Below, piece by piece: positions 10,301 through 22,714 of a DNA stretch of 64,000 nt; positions within the stretch are counted from its first letter, which is position 1, and each line of letters starts with the position of its first letter. The stretch comes from Boswellia sacra (taxonomy: Eukaryota > Streptophyta > Magnoliopsida > Sapindales > Burseraceae). The stretch is from contig SNVD02013231.1 in the NCBI GenBank assembly GCA_013180625.2, positions 186,001 through 250,000 on the forward strand, written 5' to 3'. The notes beneath the pieces were generated by a model that ran no database searches, was not told the origin of the DNA, and saw only the letters and a list, made by a program, of their open reading frames with translations. The position numbers were made by a program, and so were the translations under genes.

Positions 10301-13300
10301 AAAAGTTCTACTGCATCAAAATTTTATACAAGCGGCTTATTTTTCAATTGGGTCTCTTAATTTAGACAATTTTTTCAATTTTCTCCATAACAAATTTTAC
10401 AAAGCTAATTTTGAGGAATTATATCAATTTGTATATATAATTAAAAATTACTTATTTTAAATTTCTATCTCAAATTTGTATACCAAAAAATGTATATTAG
10501 CAAATGACTCTGAAGGGTATAATGTGGTAACATAATAAATGTAGTGACCTTGAATTAAAGCTATATCACAGGTGAAGTGGTAGAAAAAAAAGAATTAAGA
10601 AAGGAAAGTTTGGTAAGAAAGGTGGATGAGATATGAAATCTCATCACATCATCTAGAGAACTCCAAAACTATATCCAGTGTACACGTTTTCAATTCGAAT
10701 TGAAAAAAAATATCAATAAAGAAAAAGAGACATAATTATCATCTCGTTTCACTATCAAGTGTTCTCTCTATTTTCTATTCTTTATCATTTATAAGACGCC
10801 ACGTAATGTAAGAAAAAAAAAGATAGTTTTGTTTATTTATTATAAAGACAAATATTGAAGAATTCACCGAGCAAAGCCACTCGACCTGATTACGATCTTA
10901 TCAACTTTATAGATTCATGCAGCATATAATATCTGTGGCCCCGATATTATAATAATAAAAAGCAAAAAGTTTCCCGCAAAATGTTGGCAAAAAGCATAAT
11001 TGTTTGATGCAACCATGTTCAGAAGGCATAATCTACTGAAAAAACTAAGAGGAAGCATTGATCACATAGTTAAATACACTTATTTTACAGAAAGAAGATG
11101 CGTGGATCACGCTGCAATATAACACGTAAGGGATCAAGACAAACCATAAAAAGTTAACGATTAATGATCATGTCTCTTTATCATAATTACTATTTGGCTT
11201 CTTTTACTTTGTTTATTTAATTTATTTATTTTCTGTCTTATCTTCCGACATTTGCTTTCCAAGAGATTGCGCTTGTAGCGACTTTTTTTCCAGAAACGTC
11301 TGAAAGATAAGTTTGAGCAACAGTACTAGTTAATTTCCAGACCGGTCAGGACCATCGCATCATAAATATTATTATATGAATCAAGGATGCCGTTGATGTT
11401 ATATATATCGAATTAATAAAGTTTTCGTTATATATCTCGCCCCTTTATTCATCTTTATTGTGGCAATAAAAAGAAAAAAGTTTCCCTCAAAATGCTTGTA
11501 AAGAGCTATAAATTAGAAAAGAAAAATGTAGATATATATGCCATATTGAAGAAAATTGAGCTTCAGTTTACGTTAAATTTGTAATGCCAAACATAAAATT
11601 AATTTTAAATGGTGCAAATCATATATAATTGCGTAAAAAGGCATTCGTATTATCAGAAAAAATCATATCATTTAGATAGATAATCCACAAAAATTCGAAA
11701 ACCTAATTCTTTGTCTTCTTCTTACTATTTTGTTATTTTCTTTAAAATTAATTAACATATTGCTCCAGACGGGTCTATTCAAACTTTGAAGCAAGACTTC
11801 CCAAAAAAAAAAAAATATATTTCAAATGGCATTGGAACACCTAGCACTTAATTTATCTCCTTCTTACTTTAATGCTGCCAGCTTCTTTTCACTTCATAAA
11901 ATTTTCTTCATACTTTGTTTTGTTTCCCGTCCATGGCGACATGTAATATATAGAACAAATAAAAGCTATTCTTCTTTATCTTCTATAGTAACTTATAAAG
12001 ACAAATATTTTAGTCCTCTTACTGACCAAAGCTGACGTTGATCTGCTTTCGATGGCATCACTTCTACTTTTTTGAAAATTTTTCTCTCGGACTTGACATC
12101 ATAATAAAAATATAAAATGAAAACCTAACAATATATCCCCTTCTTAATTTGTTGCACATTTGCCTTTCTAAAATATCCATATCATTTGGACGATCTATCC
12201 TAAATTTTAAACAAGTATTCAGAAAAAAAAATTAACAAAGAAAAATAAACGCCTAATGTTACTTTGTCTCCTTACTTTATAACTTTCAGCTTTGTTTCAG
12301 ATTTCAATCGTTTCTTTACCTGCTTTTGTCACAGAAGTAAATATACAGTTTATTTATTGTTAATATTAACTCTTATTTTAAAGGTTGTGTAGATTTATTT
12401 AAAAATTTTTATATTTAATGATTTTCATATAATTTTTTAACAATTTATAATTTTTGATTAAATATACATAACTTCGAAAGAATTTATACAAATTTTTTAA
12501 AACTTAATATATATTCTTAGATCACACGTTCGTGCTACTATTTTATTTATTTATTTTTAATCTTTTATCTTCTATTAGTAACTTAAAAGCATTTCAAAAA
12601 AGCTCAAAAAAAAAAAAAAACAAAATTAAGGAGAGGCGTGGATCACTTGCATCCTCATTTTTGGTAAGCAAGAGTCCAAAATCCACTAAAAACAAGGTTC
12701 ACGTTGTCATTAACAGGAAGGTCTGAACTGAAGGAGCGAGATTCAAGACAAACGACATGTAGATTGGTACAAATCACAAAAGTCAATAATTATCCACTTT
12801 TTATTTCTTCCATTATCAGCTCAATAATTAGCTGGCCGCATTAATTCAGTTTTTCTTTCAGGATGTCCTTTCTTTTTGCTTTCCTTCTTTACAGTGGGGA
12901 CTTAGATTGTTGACTAGGAACAGCAACGTTGCAAATTTTTTTCCACACGACAACTAAACATGCCTCAGATGGAGGAGACAAAGACAGGTCAGAGGAAAAG
13001 TAGCGAAATTTATTAAAAATGTCGAAAATTTGAAGCAAGTGTAATCCCCACGGGCTCAATAAGCCTTCGACTGCAGGCTGCAGCCCAGCAAATAAAGGAC
13101 AGAAAATTTCTTTCTCAAAAAAAAGGGGGAGTTTGAGAATAGGTTTCTGACAGACGTTTAGGGTAATTGATCAAATGATTTAGAGACGTTGTTTTCTTCA
13201 GTTCTATCGATTGTCATATAAATTTCAGAGGAAGAGATTGCAAAGGATTAACATTTGACAAGCTTTTAGGAATTTTTTTATGCTTGTTCGTAATTTGTCG

Positions 13301-13656
13301 GTATAGTATACGGCTTAGTCTTCTGATTTAGTCTCGGTATGTAACCAACCGGAGGAGACTCACAGCCAAGTCCTCATAGCTCTAAATAAGCTGATGGTGG
13401 ACTACTTTTCTTTATCATTTTATAAACTTAATTGTTTTAGAAACTTGATATTTATATTTAGAAAAATTCATGTGAATAAGTTTGTATTTGGGTAGCTTAG
13501 ATATAAGTTTACATAATCTGATGCTCTATAGTAGTGCTACAGTACCCACTACTGTAGCCATTGTAATGCTTTCAATCTAGCGTGAAGTTTGTCCGAATAA
13601 TGGTATAAGTTCTGACGCTACCCTATCCAATGCTATGCAGCATAACCAACGCGCCC
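10301..13656. other. Intergenic AT-rich sequence, no gene seen
   Basis: There is no frame here with recognisable protein similarity. Two parts share a similar module: near 10965 and near 11465 both read AATAAAAAG...AAAAAGTTTCCC followed by CAAAATG, which suggests an old duplication. Simple A/T runs are common (for example near 11805 and 12605). Confidence 0.4.
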
Positions 13657-14088
13657 TAAATGTTCCAACAAAGCAAGTTTTGATTAGAAAATCAGAATTT
13701 GTAAAACAAGAAATTTGTAGCTTGCAGTTTACTAAGAATCGTCCCGTAACAATTTAATATATGTTTCAAATCATAGCCTAATTATTTTGTTCTGCTTTTA
13801 TTTATTAATTTTTGTTTTTGGGTTTTGATTTAAAGAAAACAATGTAATTAGTCCTCTGTATTAAGTAGCACTAAAATACGAACAAAAACCAACGATCGCT
13901 GCAATCCATGTATGCCATAAACTCCTAAGAAGGCTTCAAAGTCCTTAATAGCAATTACATAGGACTACATAAGCAACTTAAAACTGATCTTCTGACAGCA
14001 CAAAGAGAGAACTTATAAAATAGACCAGGAACGTTCTGTGTTATCCATAACAAAGCAAGCAACAAATTGTCCGTAGTAGCAACAAATT
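13657..14088 (-). repeat. Duplicate of a PGG-gene 3' flank
   Basis: This segment matches the 3' flank of gene A (about 560-970) almost base for base over some 400 bp, with scattered substitutions. Shared strings include CTTGCAGTTTACTAAGA and TCATAGCCTAATTATTT. The match stops just before where the stop codon would be and is replaced by retrotransposon sequence. It is best read as the surviving 3' end of a lost or truncated paralogue, probably gene C at 21 kb. Confidence 0.75.
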
Positions 14089-15637
14089 CTTTATATTGCT
14101 TTTAAATTGTTTTTGACAGGAAGACAAAATTGTTTTAAGAGTTGCAACGTTTGGATGACCTGGCCTTCTGTGAAGAATATTACGATATTCAACAAAATTT
14201 TCTTTACAGCAGCCAAACTTTGATTGACAATAATTTTTATTCTCAACATTTTTTGTTTCAACAGGGCAGGAAGGATTTATCTTCTTTCTTAGAAATGAAA
14301 ATTTGTTTGTATAGGGATTAGCATTGTATAAAATAGAAAAAAGAGAAATGGCAGTAGCATAATTTGATTTCCTTCTTTCGGCTACTGCAGGATGATGAGC
14401 ACCGGTTGGAAGTTGATAGAGCCCTTGTTTAAACAACCCTTGAAAAAGAACCTTCCCTTTCTTGTCATTTATCAAACAACAATCACCATGAAATTCAACC
14501 AACAAGTTATTGTCAAATGCAAGTTTAGAAATGCTAAGCAAATTTTTTGTGATTTTAGGAACATAAAGGATGTCTTTAAGAACTAAGTTCGTACCAGACC
14601 TTAGAGTTGGAAGAGAGGAATTACCATAATGAGAGATCTACAAGCTTTGTCTATTGCCGATAGTCACGTGATCAGGTCCTCTATATTCACTCTTTGACAC
14701 TCAGATTTGCTAGATCATTAGTCAGATAGTTAGTTGCCCCACTGTCAAAGTACCAGTTAGAGTCAACATTTCCATCTTGAAAGGCTATGAAAGTCGAAGC
14801 TTGGTGTTGTGAGTTTATATTTATGGGATTGAAATCTTAATTTATTGTATCTTTGAAAACAAATGTTAGTAGCATGGCCATATTTGCCACAAACTTGGCA
14901 TGGAGGCTTGGGGAGCGGTCTGTTTTTCCTGAGTTTCTACCTTTCCCTTTACCTCTCCCTTTCTAATTTGTGTTTTGGTTCCCAGTGTTGGGACAAAATT
15001 GGGAGTGAGGTTGTTGACATTGGGATTTAGGGGAGAGTTTCTTCTCTGATTTTGGAAATGATTATTTTGGACAAAATTAGTTAAGGGATTATGGGTGAAC
15101 TCAAAGGTTGGAAATGCATTCAAACGTGCTAAACTACTCTCATGATTCAGAAGCAATGCATGGATTTCATGGATGCTTAAACTATTAGTTAGACCTGGCA
15201 ATGATATTAACTACAATAGAATCACACTCAAATCCCAGACCTCCAAAAGAAAGGCATGAGGAAATCATAATCACTCATTGGGCTTCTTGCAACAGCTAAA
15301 TTATTTGCCAATCCCCTCATTTTCTCATCATATTCAGTAATGGACATTTGCCCTTTTTGAGTGTTATGAATCTCACTCCTGACATGCAGGATTCTGGACT
15401 TAGATTATGAAGAAATTAGTCTTTATAATGTAGTCCAAATTTCAAATGAAGTGGAACAATCAACAACTAACCCTAGAACACTCTCACTCATTGTGGAGAG
15501 AAGCCATCCAATGAGTGTTTGTTCTTGTTTTTTTCCAGATTAGGTACTCTGGATTAACAATTGTAGCACCTGGGGTGCCTTTAGGGGATTGCAATGTTGG
15601 ATTAGGTTGAATTCTTGTACCATGAATCAATCCCTCT
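14089..15637 (-). mobile_element. Older copia remnant (gag to GAG-pre-integrase), left part
   Basis: In pieces and with frame changes, the minus strand encodes the order expected of an RE1-type copia polyprotein. A Gag core lies at about 15210-15630, with the motif SMSESVLG-like near 15490. A Gag linker lies at 14866-15201. A zinc knuckle CQVCGKYGHATNIC is near 14880. A protease DSGA site is near 14730. The GAG-pre-integrase segment lies at 14100-14541, with LVEFHGDCCLI and HRRPGHPN. Integrase, reverse transcriptase and RNase H are missing. The remnant is interrupted at 15637 by the younger element at 15638-20590 and resumes at 20591. No LTR was found for it. Confidence 0.8.
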
Positions 15638-16086
15638 TGTTAGAAAATAGAATATATAAAATATTTGATTGTATTGAAAATGTTTTAAATCAATACAACT
15701 TTATGAGCTAGCTATGGAACTCTAGTATAGTGAGAACCATTTCACTTGAACACTAATGCACTAGCTATTTTTCTTCATCAAATTTTGGAAGTGCAATTGC
15801 CTATTTATAGATGTAATAGGCGGTTACAAAAGTCGGTTTCACCATTTGTTTAATAATTATTTGAAGTCGGTGCATGGTGACTAGAAATTGCTGGAAAGAG
15901 AAAGTCCATTTGGCTGCATGATATTTGCATGGCTGCATGGTCTAGTAGCTTCAGGACTCCCTTACATCGGTTGCATGTTTGCTGGCTCTCTCATCCCACA
16001 TCTGCTGACATCAATCTTGGCTTCTCATTGGCTGATTATCAAGCCTACCAACTTTGACTTTGAGAATTTGCATCAACGTTTTAACA
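15638..16086 (-). repeat. 3' LTR of copia element 3
   Basis: This 449-bp repeat is near identical to 20142-20590. On the plus strand it begins TGTTAGAAAA and ends TTTTAACA, and it is preceded by the CCTCT target duplication. Confidence 0.95.
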
Positions 16087-19000
16087 CTCCTCCTTGATGT
16101 AAATTCTTGTTACTCCAATTAAGTCTCGAAGCAATTCGAATTTTTCTCGTGGTAGCGCTTTTGTGAAAATGTCTGCTAGTTGCTCTTCAGTTCGACAATA
16201 TTGGAGCTCTATTTCTTTTTTTGCTTCTACTTCTCTGAGAAAGTGATATTTTATCGCAATATGTTTAGTACGGCTATGGAAGACAGGATTTTTAGCCATT
16301 GCTATTGCCGACTTGCTATCACACTTAATCTTTGTAGCTTGATGTTGTGCTTCTCCCATATCTTCTAGTATACGTCTCAACCAAATTGCTTGACTTGCTG
16401 TATTTGCTGCTGCCACATATTCTGCTTCTGCTGATGACTGTGCAACATTATCTTGTTTCTTGGATGTCCATGAGAATATTCCTGAACCCAAAGTGAATGC
16501 ATATCCAGATGTACTCTTCATGTCATCGACTGATCCAGCCCAGTCACTATCAGTGTAGCCAATCAATTTTCCTTCAACAGTGGAGTTAAACCAGATACCG
16601 TAGTCTTTTGTTCCTTGTAAGTATCTGAGGATTCTTTTACCAGCTCCATAGTGAACTTGTGTAGGATTTTGCATGAATCTTGAGAGAAGACTTGTAGCAT
16701 ACATGATATCCGGTCTTGTTGCCGTTAAGTAGAGTAGGCTTCCAATGAGGCTTCTGAATTGTGAAGCATCTATCTTTTCTGAACCGTCTTCCTTTCTTAA
16801 TTTTTCATTAGTAATTAGAGGAGTTGCCACTGACTTGCATTCATTCATGTTGAATCTCTTTAATAGACTTTCAGTATATTTTTTCTGAGATATGAAGATT
16901 CCAGACTTTCTTTGGCTTATTTCGATGCCGAGAAAGTAGTGCATCAAATTCAAGTCTGTCATCTCGAAAGTCTTCATCATATCTTCCTTAAATTCTTTGA
17001 GCAACTTCTCATTGTTGCTAGTGTAGATAAGATCATCCACATATAATGAAACAATAAGAATGCTTTGATCTTCTGTCTTAGTGTAGAGAGTCGGTTCACA
17101 TTTGCTCCTCCTAAATCCTTGTTTTGCGAAGTACTCATCAATTCTACTATACCAGGATCTTGGAGCTTGTTTTAATCCATACAATGCTTTTCTAAGCCTT
17201 AGAACTTTATCTTCTTTTCCTTGGATCACGAATCCTTGAGGTTGTTCTACATAGATTTCTTCTCCAAGGAATCCGTTCAAGAATGCTGACTTCACATCTA
17301 GTTGATAAATCTTCCATTTCTTTTGAACAGCTAGTGCAATAAGGGCTCTAATTGTGTCTAGACGTGCAACTGGAGCAAATGTCTCATTGTAATTGACTCA
17401 ATATTGTTGTGAGTAGCCTTTTGCGACTAGTCTTGCTTTGTGTTTTTTAATTGAACCATCGGAGTTGAGCTTTGTCTTGTAAATCCATTTTACTCCAATG
17501 ATTTCTTTATCTTTAGGATAGTCCACCAACTCCCAAGTATTATTTTTCTCGATCATTTTTATTTCTTCTTGCATAGCCTTCACCCACACTTCTTGCTTTG
17601 AAGCTGCTTCATAACTTTCTGGCTCTATTGTAGTGAAGTTACAAGATTCATAAATGTCAACAAGAGATCTCACCTTCCTTGGCGGTGTCTCTGGAGAAGA
17701 TTCTTCTTGTTGAAGGGAGTCTTCATGTTCTGAAATTGGAGAATCAGTTGAAGTTCTTGTTTCAGAATCTGATTCTTCAGTTACTGCTTGTTGTTGATGT
17801 GGAGGGAGTGATTGAAATGGAACTATGATATTTTTATTTTCAACTTTTTCTTCATCCCAGTTCCATGAAGCATTTTCATCAAATTCCACATCTCGACTGA
17901 TAATTATTTTCCTGGACTTGAGACTGTAGATTCTGTAGCCCTTGGATTGAGTACTGTAGCCTAAGAATATTCCTTTTTCTTTTTTTTCATCTAGCTTGCT
18001 TCGTTTCTCCTTTGGAATGTGAACGTAGCATATACAACCAAAAACTTTGAGATGTTTTGCTGATGGCTTGCGTCCACTCCATGCTTCAACTGGAGTCTTA
18101 TTTTGAACGGCTTTCGTTGGACATCTGTTAAGAAGATAGACTGCAGTGTAGACTGCTTCTGCCCAAAATATGTTTGGTAGGCCTTTATCTTTTAGCATTG
18201 ATCTAGCCATCTCCATCACTGTTCTATTCTTTCTTTCTGATACACCGTTTTGCTGAGGAGCGTACCCAACTGTTAATTGATGTTCCACTCCTTCATCATC
18301 ACAAAAATTGTCAAATTGGTTGGAGGTGTACTCTTTACCACGGTCACTTCTTAGAGCTTTTATTTTATGACTACTTTGATTTTCAACATAGGTCTTAAAC
18401 TTTTTAAAGATCTCAAAGACTTGTGATCTTTCTCGAAGAAAGTAGACCCAAGTCATTCTTGAATAATCATCAATGAATAAAATGAAGTACCTGTTCTGAT
18501 TGAGCGAAGCAGTTCTCATTGGACCGCATACGTCAGTATTTACTAGTTCTAATAATTTCCTTGCTCTCCATGCCTTTCCAGATGGAAATGATTGACGTTG
18601 TTGCTTCCCAAGTAGACAACCTTCACATATGCCTTCTTTCTCTCTGATATCAGGTAGGTCCTTCATCATCTTTTTCTGATGAAGAATTCGTAATCCATGA
18701 AAGTTGAAATGACCGAATCTTCGATGCCACAACCATGAGTCATCATGTTGTGCCTTCATTGCTGCTTCTTTAGCATATCTCCATTGGAGAGGGAAATTAC
18801 GTTGCTCCATCTTTACTTTAGCAATCACTAAGCTTTTATTCTTTTTATTATAAATTGTGCATGTATCATCTTCAAAGTGTAGAGAATAACCATTCTGTAT
18901 CATTTGACCCACACTGAGCAGGTTTTGTTTCAAGCTAGGGACTAATAAGACATTCTGGATGAACCTTGTTCCGTTCTCTGTCTCCACAGCAATTATCCCT

Positions 19001-20089
19001 TTGCCTTTGGCTTCTACTAGAGCACCATTACCTAGTCTGACTTGTGATTTGTTTGCAGTATCAATATTACAAAAAATACTTTCATCACCAGTCATATGAT
19101 TACTACATCCGCTGTCGATATACCACTTGTTGCTCTTTTCTTCTGATGCGGCTTGACAGGCGTAGAACAATATGCCACTTGTATCTTTTTTTTTTGAATA
19201 GTTGGCTTGATGGCTTGGTTTTAATCGACAGTCTTTTTCTAAGTGCCCAAATTTCTTACAATTGTAGCATTGTGGTTTGCCACGATGCCAGCAATTTTTC
19301 TCCAAATGGCTTGTTTTCTTACATATGCCACAAGGAGGATATTTTCTATTTTCTTTATTTCTAGAGCCTTCTCCTCCTCTAGAAATTTCTTTTGATTTTT
19401 TGGGCTCATATTTGGGCTTTGGAGAATGAAAATTAAATTTTGATTGAAATTCATTTTCTAATGATTCATTTTTATGCATCTTTCTTTTTTTATATGCTTC
19501 TAATGAGCCCATTAATTCTGTCACTGAAAGTTTAGTTATGTCTTTTGCTTGTTCAATAGAAATCACTATTGAATCATATCTATCAGTGACAGTAACTAAT
19601 ATTTTCTTTACAATTCTTTTATCAGTAATATTATCTCCATAAATTCTCAGTTGGTTTACTATCTCCTTGAGTCTAGAGTAATAATCTCTAACAGTCTCAG
19701 ATTCTTTCATTTTAGTATTCTCAAAATCTCTTCTTAAAGTTTGTAGTACAGAAAATCGTACCTGCTCATCCCCGTGGAACTCTTTCTTTAAGATATCCCA
19801 CGCTTCCTTGGGCTTGTAGCTTCAACAATTCTTGAAATATGTCTGCTGATAATGCTTGCTGAATAATAAAATGCGCCTTTAAGTCTTTTTCTTGTAGATT
19901 TTCCCACCTTTTTTGCTCTGCTTCAGATAGAACATAAATATCTTCTGGAGTTTCAAATCCGTTTTGGATGATACTCCATAAGCCTTGAGACTGAAAGAAT
20001 GTCCTCATCTTAATATACCAGTAATCAAAGTTTTCGCCATTGAATACTGGTACTGATATTGGCATTGATGAGGTACTTGATTCGGCCAT
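16081..20089 (-). pseudogene. Gag-Pol polyprotein of copia element 3, with frameshifts and one stop
   Basis: The frame starts at ATG 20089 (MAESSTSSMPISVPVF). Domains in order are Gag; a zinc-knuckle region near 19250-19340 (CYNCKKFGHLEKDC); protease near 19105 (WYIDSGCSNHM); GAG-pre-integrase near 18700 (LWHRRFGH); integrase at about 18300-18560 with HHCC/DDE-type motifs (DVCGP, DDYSR, RSDRGKEY); reverse transcriptase at 17560-16800 (KQAPRSWYS, SLYVDDLIY); and RNase H ending in ADIFTKALP near 16160. Three defects are visible: two single-base losses in homopolymers near 19835 and 19815, and an in-frame TGA at 17398-17400 at a position usually occupied by glycine before the reverse transcriptase core. 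The terminal stop TAA (16081-16083) lies just inside the LTR. Confidence 0.93.
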
Positions 20090-20141
20090 GGTAACGAGTA
20101 ATTTATCGCCCCACAATAACCGAACGAAGCTCTGATATCAC

Positions 20142-20590
20142 TGTTAGAAAATAGAATATATAAAATATTTGATTGTATCGAAAATGTTTTAAATCAATAC
20201 AACCTTATGAGCTAGCTATGGAACTCTAGTATAGTGAGAACCGTTTCACTTGAACACTAATGCACTAGCTATTTTTCTTCATCAAATTTTGGAAGTGCAA
20301 TTGCCTATTTATAGATGTAATAGGCGGTTACAAAAGTCGGTTTCACCATTTGTTTAATAATTATTTGAAGTCGGTGCATGGTGACTAGAAATTGCTGGAA
20401 AGAGAAAGTCCGTTCGGTTGCATGATATTTGCATGGCTGCATGGTCTAGTAGCTTCAGGACTCCCTTACGTCGGTTGCATGTTTGCTGGCTCTCTCATCC
20501 CACATCTGCTGACATCAATCTTGGCTTCTCATTGGCTGATTATCAAGCCTACCAACTTTGACTTTGAGAATTTGCATCAACGTTTTAACA
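20142..20590 (-). repeat. 5' LTR of copia element 3
   Basis: This 449-bp repeat has TG...CA ends and is adjacent to the minus-strand primer-binding site at about 20130-20141. It is followed by the target duplication CCTCT (20591-20595). Confidence 0.95.
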
Positions 20591-20880
20591 CCTCTAAATC
20601 ATTAGATCTGATGGAGGGAAGAACCTGAGATTTCCAAATAACATACTTGTTTTTCTCAAGTTTAATAGGTATAGGAAAAAAGTATGTGCTTTGAGTCAGG
20701 TGGTTGATAAGAAACTTGGATTAACACCAGAGTTTGGTGAAGAGCTTGAGCTAGCCATAATTGTTTCATGTGCTCTGAAACCAACAAAGAAAAGCTTATA
20801 TGGTTTTTCTTGATATAAAACACGAATTAAAAAGGCTAAAGCTCAGAGAAGAACAACAAAAGGAAAATATTGTAACACCA
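20591..20880 (-). mobile_element. Older copia remnant, right part (gag N-terminus)
   Basis: The minus strand from about 20730 to 20596 encodes a Gag N-terminal segment with PIKLEKNKYVIWKSQVLP, typical of RE1-type copia. If element 3 and one target duplication are removed, its frame runs directly into the Gag sequence at 15632. This shows that the two remnants are halves of one older element. The sequence to about 20880 may belong to its leader, but no LTR is recognisable. Confidence 0.75.
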
Positions 20881-21179
20881 TTCACTGCTTCACAGGAGTA
20901 AATAGTAGGTCTGATACTTATACAAAGAAGATAGAAAAGTTTAGAAACTTTTTAAAATAAATCTACTCCATTCATTTGATCCTGCTATGCTTAGTTGTTG
21001 GAACTAAAAAGTAAACAGAAAGAGTAAAATCTATACTGAGTCATTATAGCAGTCTTTGTCATTTTCTCCAGTTCAACTGCCATACTATCTTCAAACGTGT
21101 AATCCATATCAGCTCAATTGTTATCCAGCAACATAATTCATTTTTATCTTTCAGCGGCCTAGTAGAGTGCATTATGAAA
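20881..21179. other. Junction sequence between gene C and the copia nest
   Basis: I see no coding similarity here. It is either gene C intron sequence or the degraded 5' end of the old copia. Confidence 0.35.
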
Positions 21180-21864
21180 TTAAACATAGAGACCGCAGTT
21201 TATCAGGTGGTAGAGCAGCTCAACACCTTTCTTGTCATTTAGGGGTTTACATCTCACAGTTCGTAGGTATTGAATTGTATCCTTCTGGCCATACATTGCT
21301 GCTACGTGAATCGGAAGATAATCTTCTTCGTCTGTTGTGTTAGGAAAATCTTTGTTCCTATGAAAAAAGGCCTCTGCCGCCTTTGTATTGCCATTTATAG
21401 TAGCAGTAAAAAAATCCAATAGTCCAAAAGTATCTTTCGGCGATCCCTGTAGTGATTCTGAAATGTCCATAAGCTTCTCCAAAAGTGAAATGGGGGCATC
21501 TAAGTGAAACATGTGTGGAGAATGGTCTTCTTAGTTTCTGAAATCTTGATAATCAAGGTCTTCAGACATTCCTTTATGAATTTTTCGACACTTACCCAAT
21601 CTTTCGTTTGTGCAGCCCTTAATAATGGACAGTATTCAGAAAGGTCCACCTCCTCGAGCAATCTATTCACTATTGATTCCAAATTAATTAGATACATATG
21701 AGAAAGTAAATTAAGATAACAGTGAGCTACATTTTCACTTGCTATCAGTGAATTATAATTACCCACTATATCTCCAGGTTCACCGCGATCACCTTTCTTC
21801 GTCTCAGCAGTTTCATCACTGTTTCTACCATACAAGTCCGGAGGTTTAGCAGGAGCCAGCACTG
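21180..21864 (-). pseudogene. Gene C: 5' half of an ankyrin/PGG gene
   Basis: Two exons are recognisable: an N-terminal exon starting after TGATCAG near 21864 (VLAPAKPPDLYGRNS), and an ankyrin exon from about 21683 to 21182. The ankyrin exon carries family-specific motifs (DAPISLLEKL, GNTKAAEAFFHRN, YLPIHVAAMYGQKDT). Between KTILH and FHLDAP, around 21510-21516, the frame shifts by one base, so no continuous protein is possible. The splice donor after GLY at 21181 also looks lost (TATGTTTAA instead of TATGGTAAGT). No exons 3-7 follow. A copia nest occupies their place, and the family's 3' flank reappears beyond it at 13657-14088. Confidence 0.82.
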
Positions 21865-22714
21865 ATCAGTTTCAAAGAAAAATTTGTCAACATTCTAAAT
21901 CTCATATCTCTTAGTTAAAAGGTAATTGAAGTATTTTGTATGCAGAATGTTAATACTAGCTACAACCTTTCTCAGATGGTATGAGTTCGTGATTCAAACA
22001 GTAAGTGGTGTGCGACCAGATCAGTATACAATCTTTAAGATGGTGCTCTGTTTGAAGAAAGGAAACGGTAGAGGAAGAGAAAGGAAAACGTAGGGGAAGG
22101 AAAAGATGGGAGAAGGAGAAAAAGGGGAAAAGTTTTCCATGTTTGGTTAGGATAAGGAAACTTTAAGAAAAGAATTATAAAATTAGGGAGTGAAAATCCA
22201 TGGTTTATCAAAATCCCTTAAATGAAATAGACCTATTTATATTCTAATAGGTCCTACGTCATTTACCTTTTGTGTTCACAGCTTTAACATTATCTAGGCC
22301 TTTCAATTGCACGGTTTGTTCACCAGTTTGGTTGAACAAGTAACTAGAAGGAAGAGAACTATGATGACGATTAATATTCATCATTTTGTTTAACTTTGGA
22401 CAAAGAGTATTGTCATGCATGAGTTTAACCATATTTATAATCATATCAAAAGGCCGAGTGAATTAATGCAAACAATTGTATTCAATTAATTTGAGTTCTT
22501 GGAAAGAAATACCTTCCTTGGATGGAATTAGGTTGGCCATACTTGGTTGATCATTTTTTAAGTACTCAAACCAAATGTTAAAGAATAACTATACCTAAAT
22601 TGTTTTATGTATATAGATAAGTAATGCTACATTTACAAAGTCTATATACCTTATCAATTAAGAGCTCAAAGCAAATGGTATAGAATAACTTTATCTAAAA
22701 TGTTACGTTAAATA
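21865..22714. other. Upstream flank of gene C, no gene seen
   Basis: The first stretch (about 21895-21930, CTCATATCTC.TTAGTTAAAAGGT) resembles the intron between the first two exons of gene B at 28085-28115, so it is inherited gene-family sequence. A separate first exon like that of B or D was not found. The remainder is AT-rich. Confidence 0.45.

Larger units (their letters stand above)
15638..20590 (-). mobile_element. Copia element 3, nearly complete LTR retrotransposon
   Basis: Two 449-bp LTRs (15638-16086 and 20142-20590) flank a full set of copia domains on the minus strand. The target duplication CCTCT is at 15633-15637 and 20591-20595. By eye the LTRs differ at 7 positions, all transitions (98.4% identity), so the insertion is fairly recent. 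The primer-binding site TGATATCAGAGC lies just inside the right LTR and the purine tract AAGGAGGAG just inside the left LTR. The coding frame has two small deletions in gag and one stop, so this copy is probably inactive. It sits inside an older copia of the same orientation. Confidence 0.96.

Noticed and set aside
13075..13100. 18-base identity to the PGG exon of gene A (GCTGCAGCCCAGCAAATA)
   Set aside because: Too short and isolated to call a gene remnant, though it might be one.
15888..16097. A 69-codon frame on the plus strand in the LTR, repeated at 20392-20628
   Set aside because: It lies on the antisense strand of the LTR, and both copies follow from LTR duplication. There is no sign of a gene.
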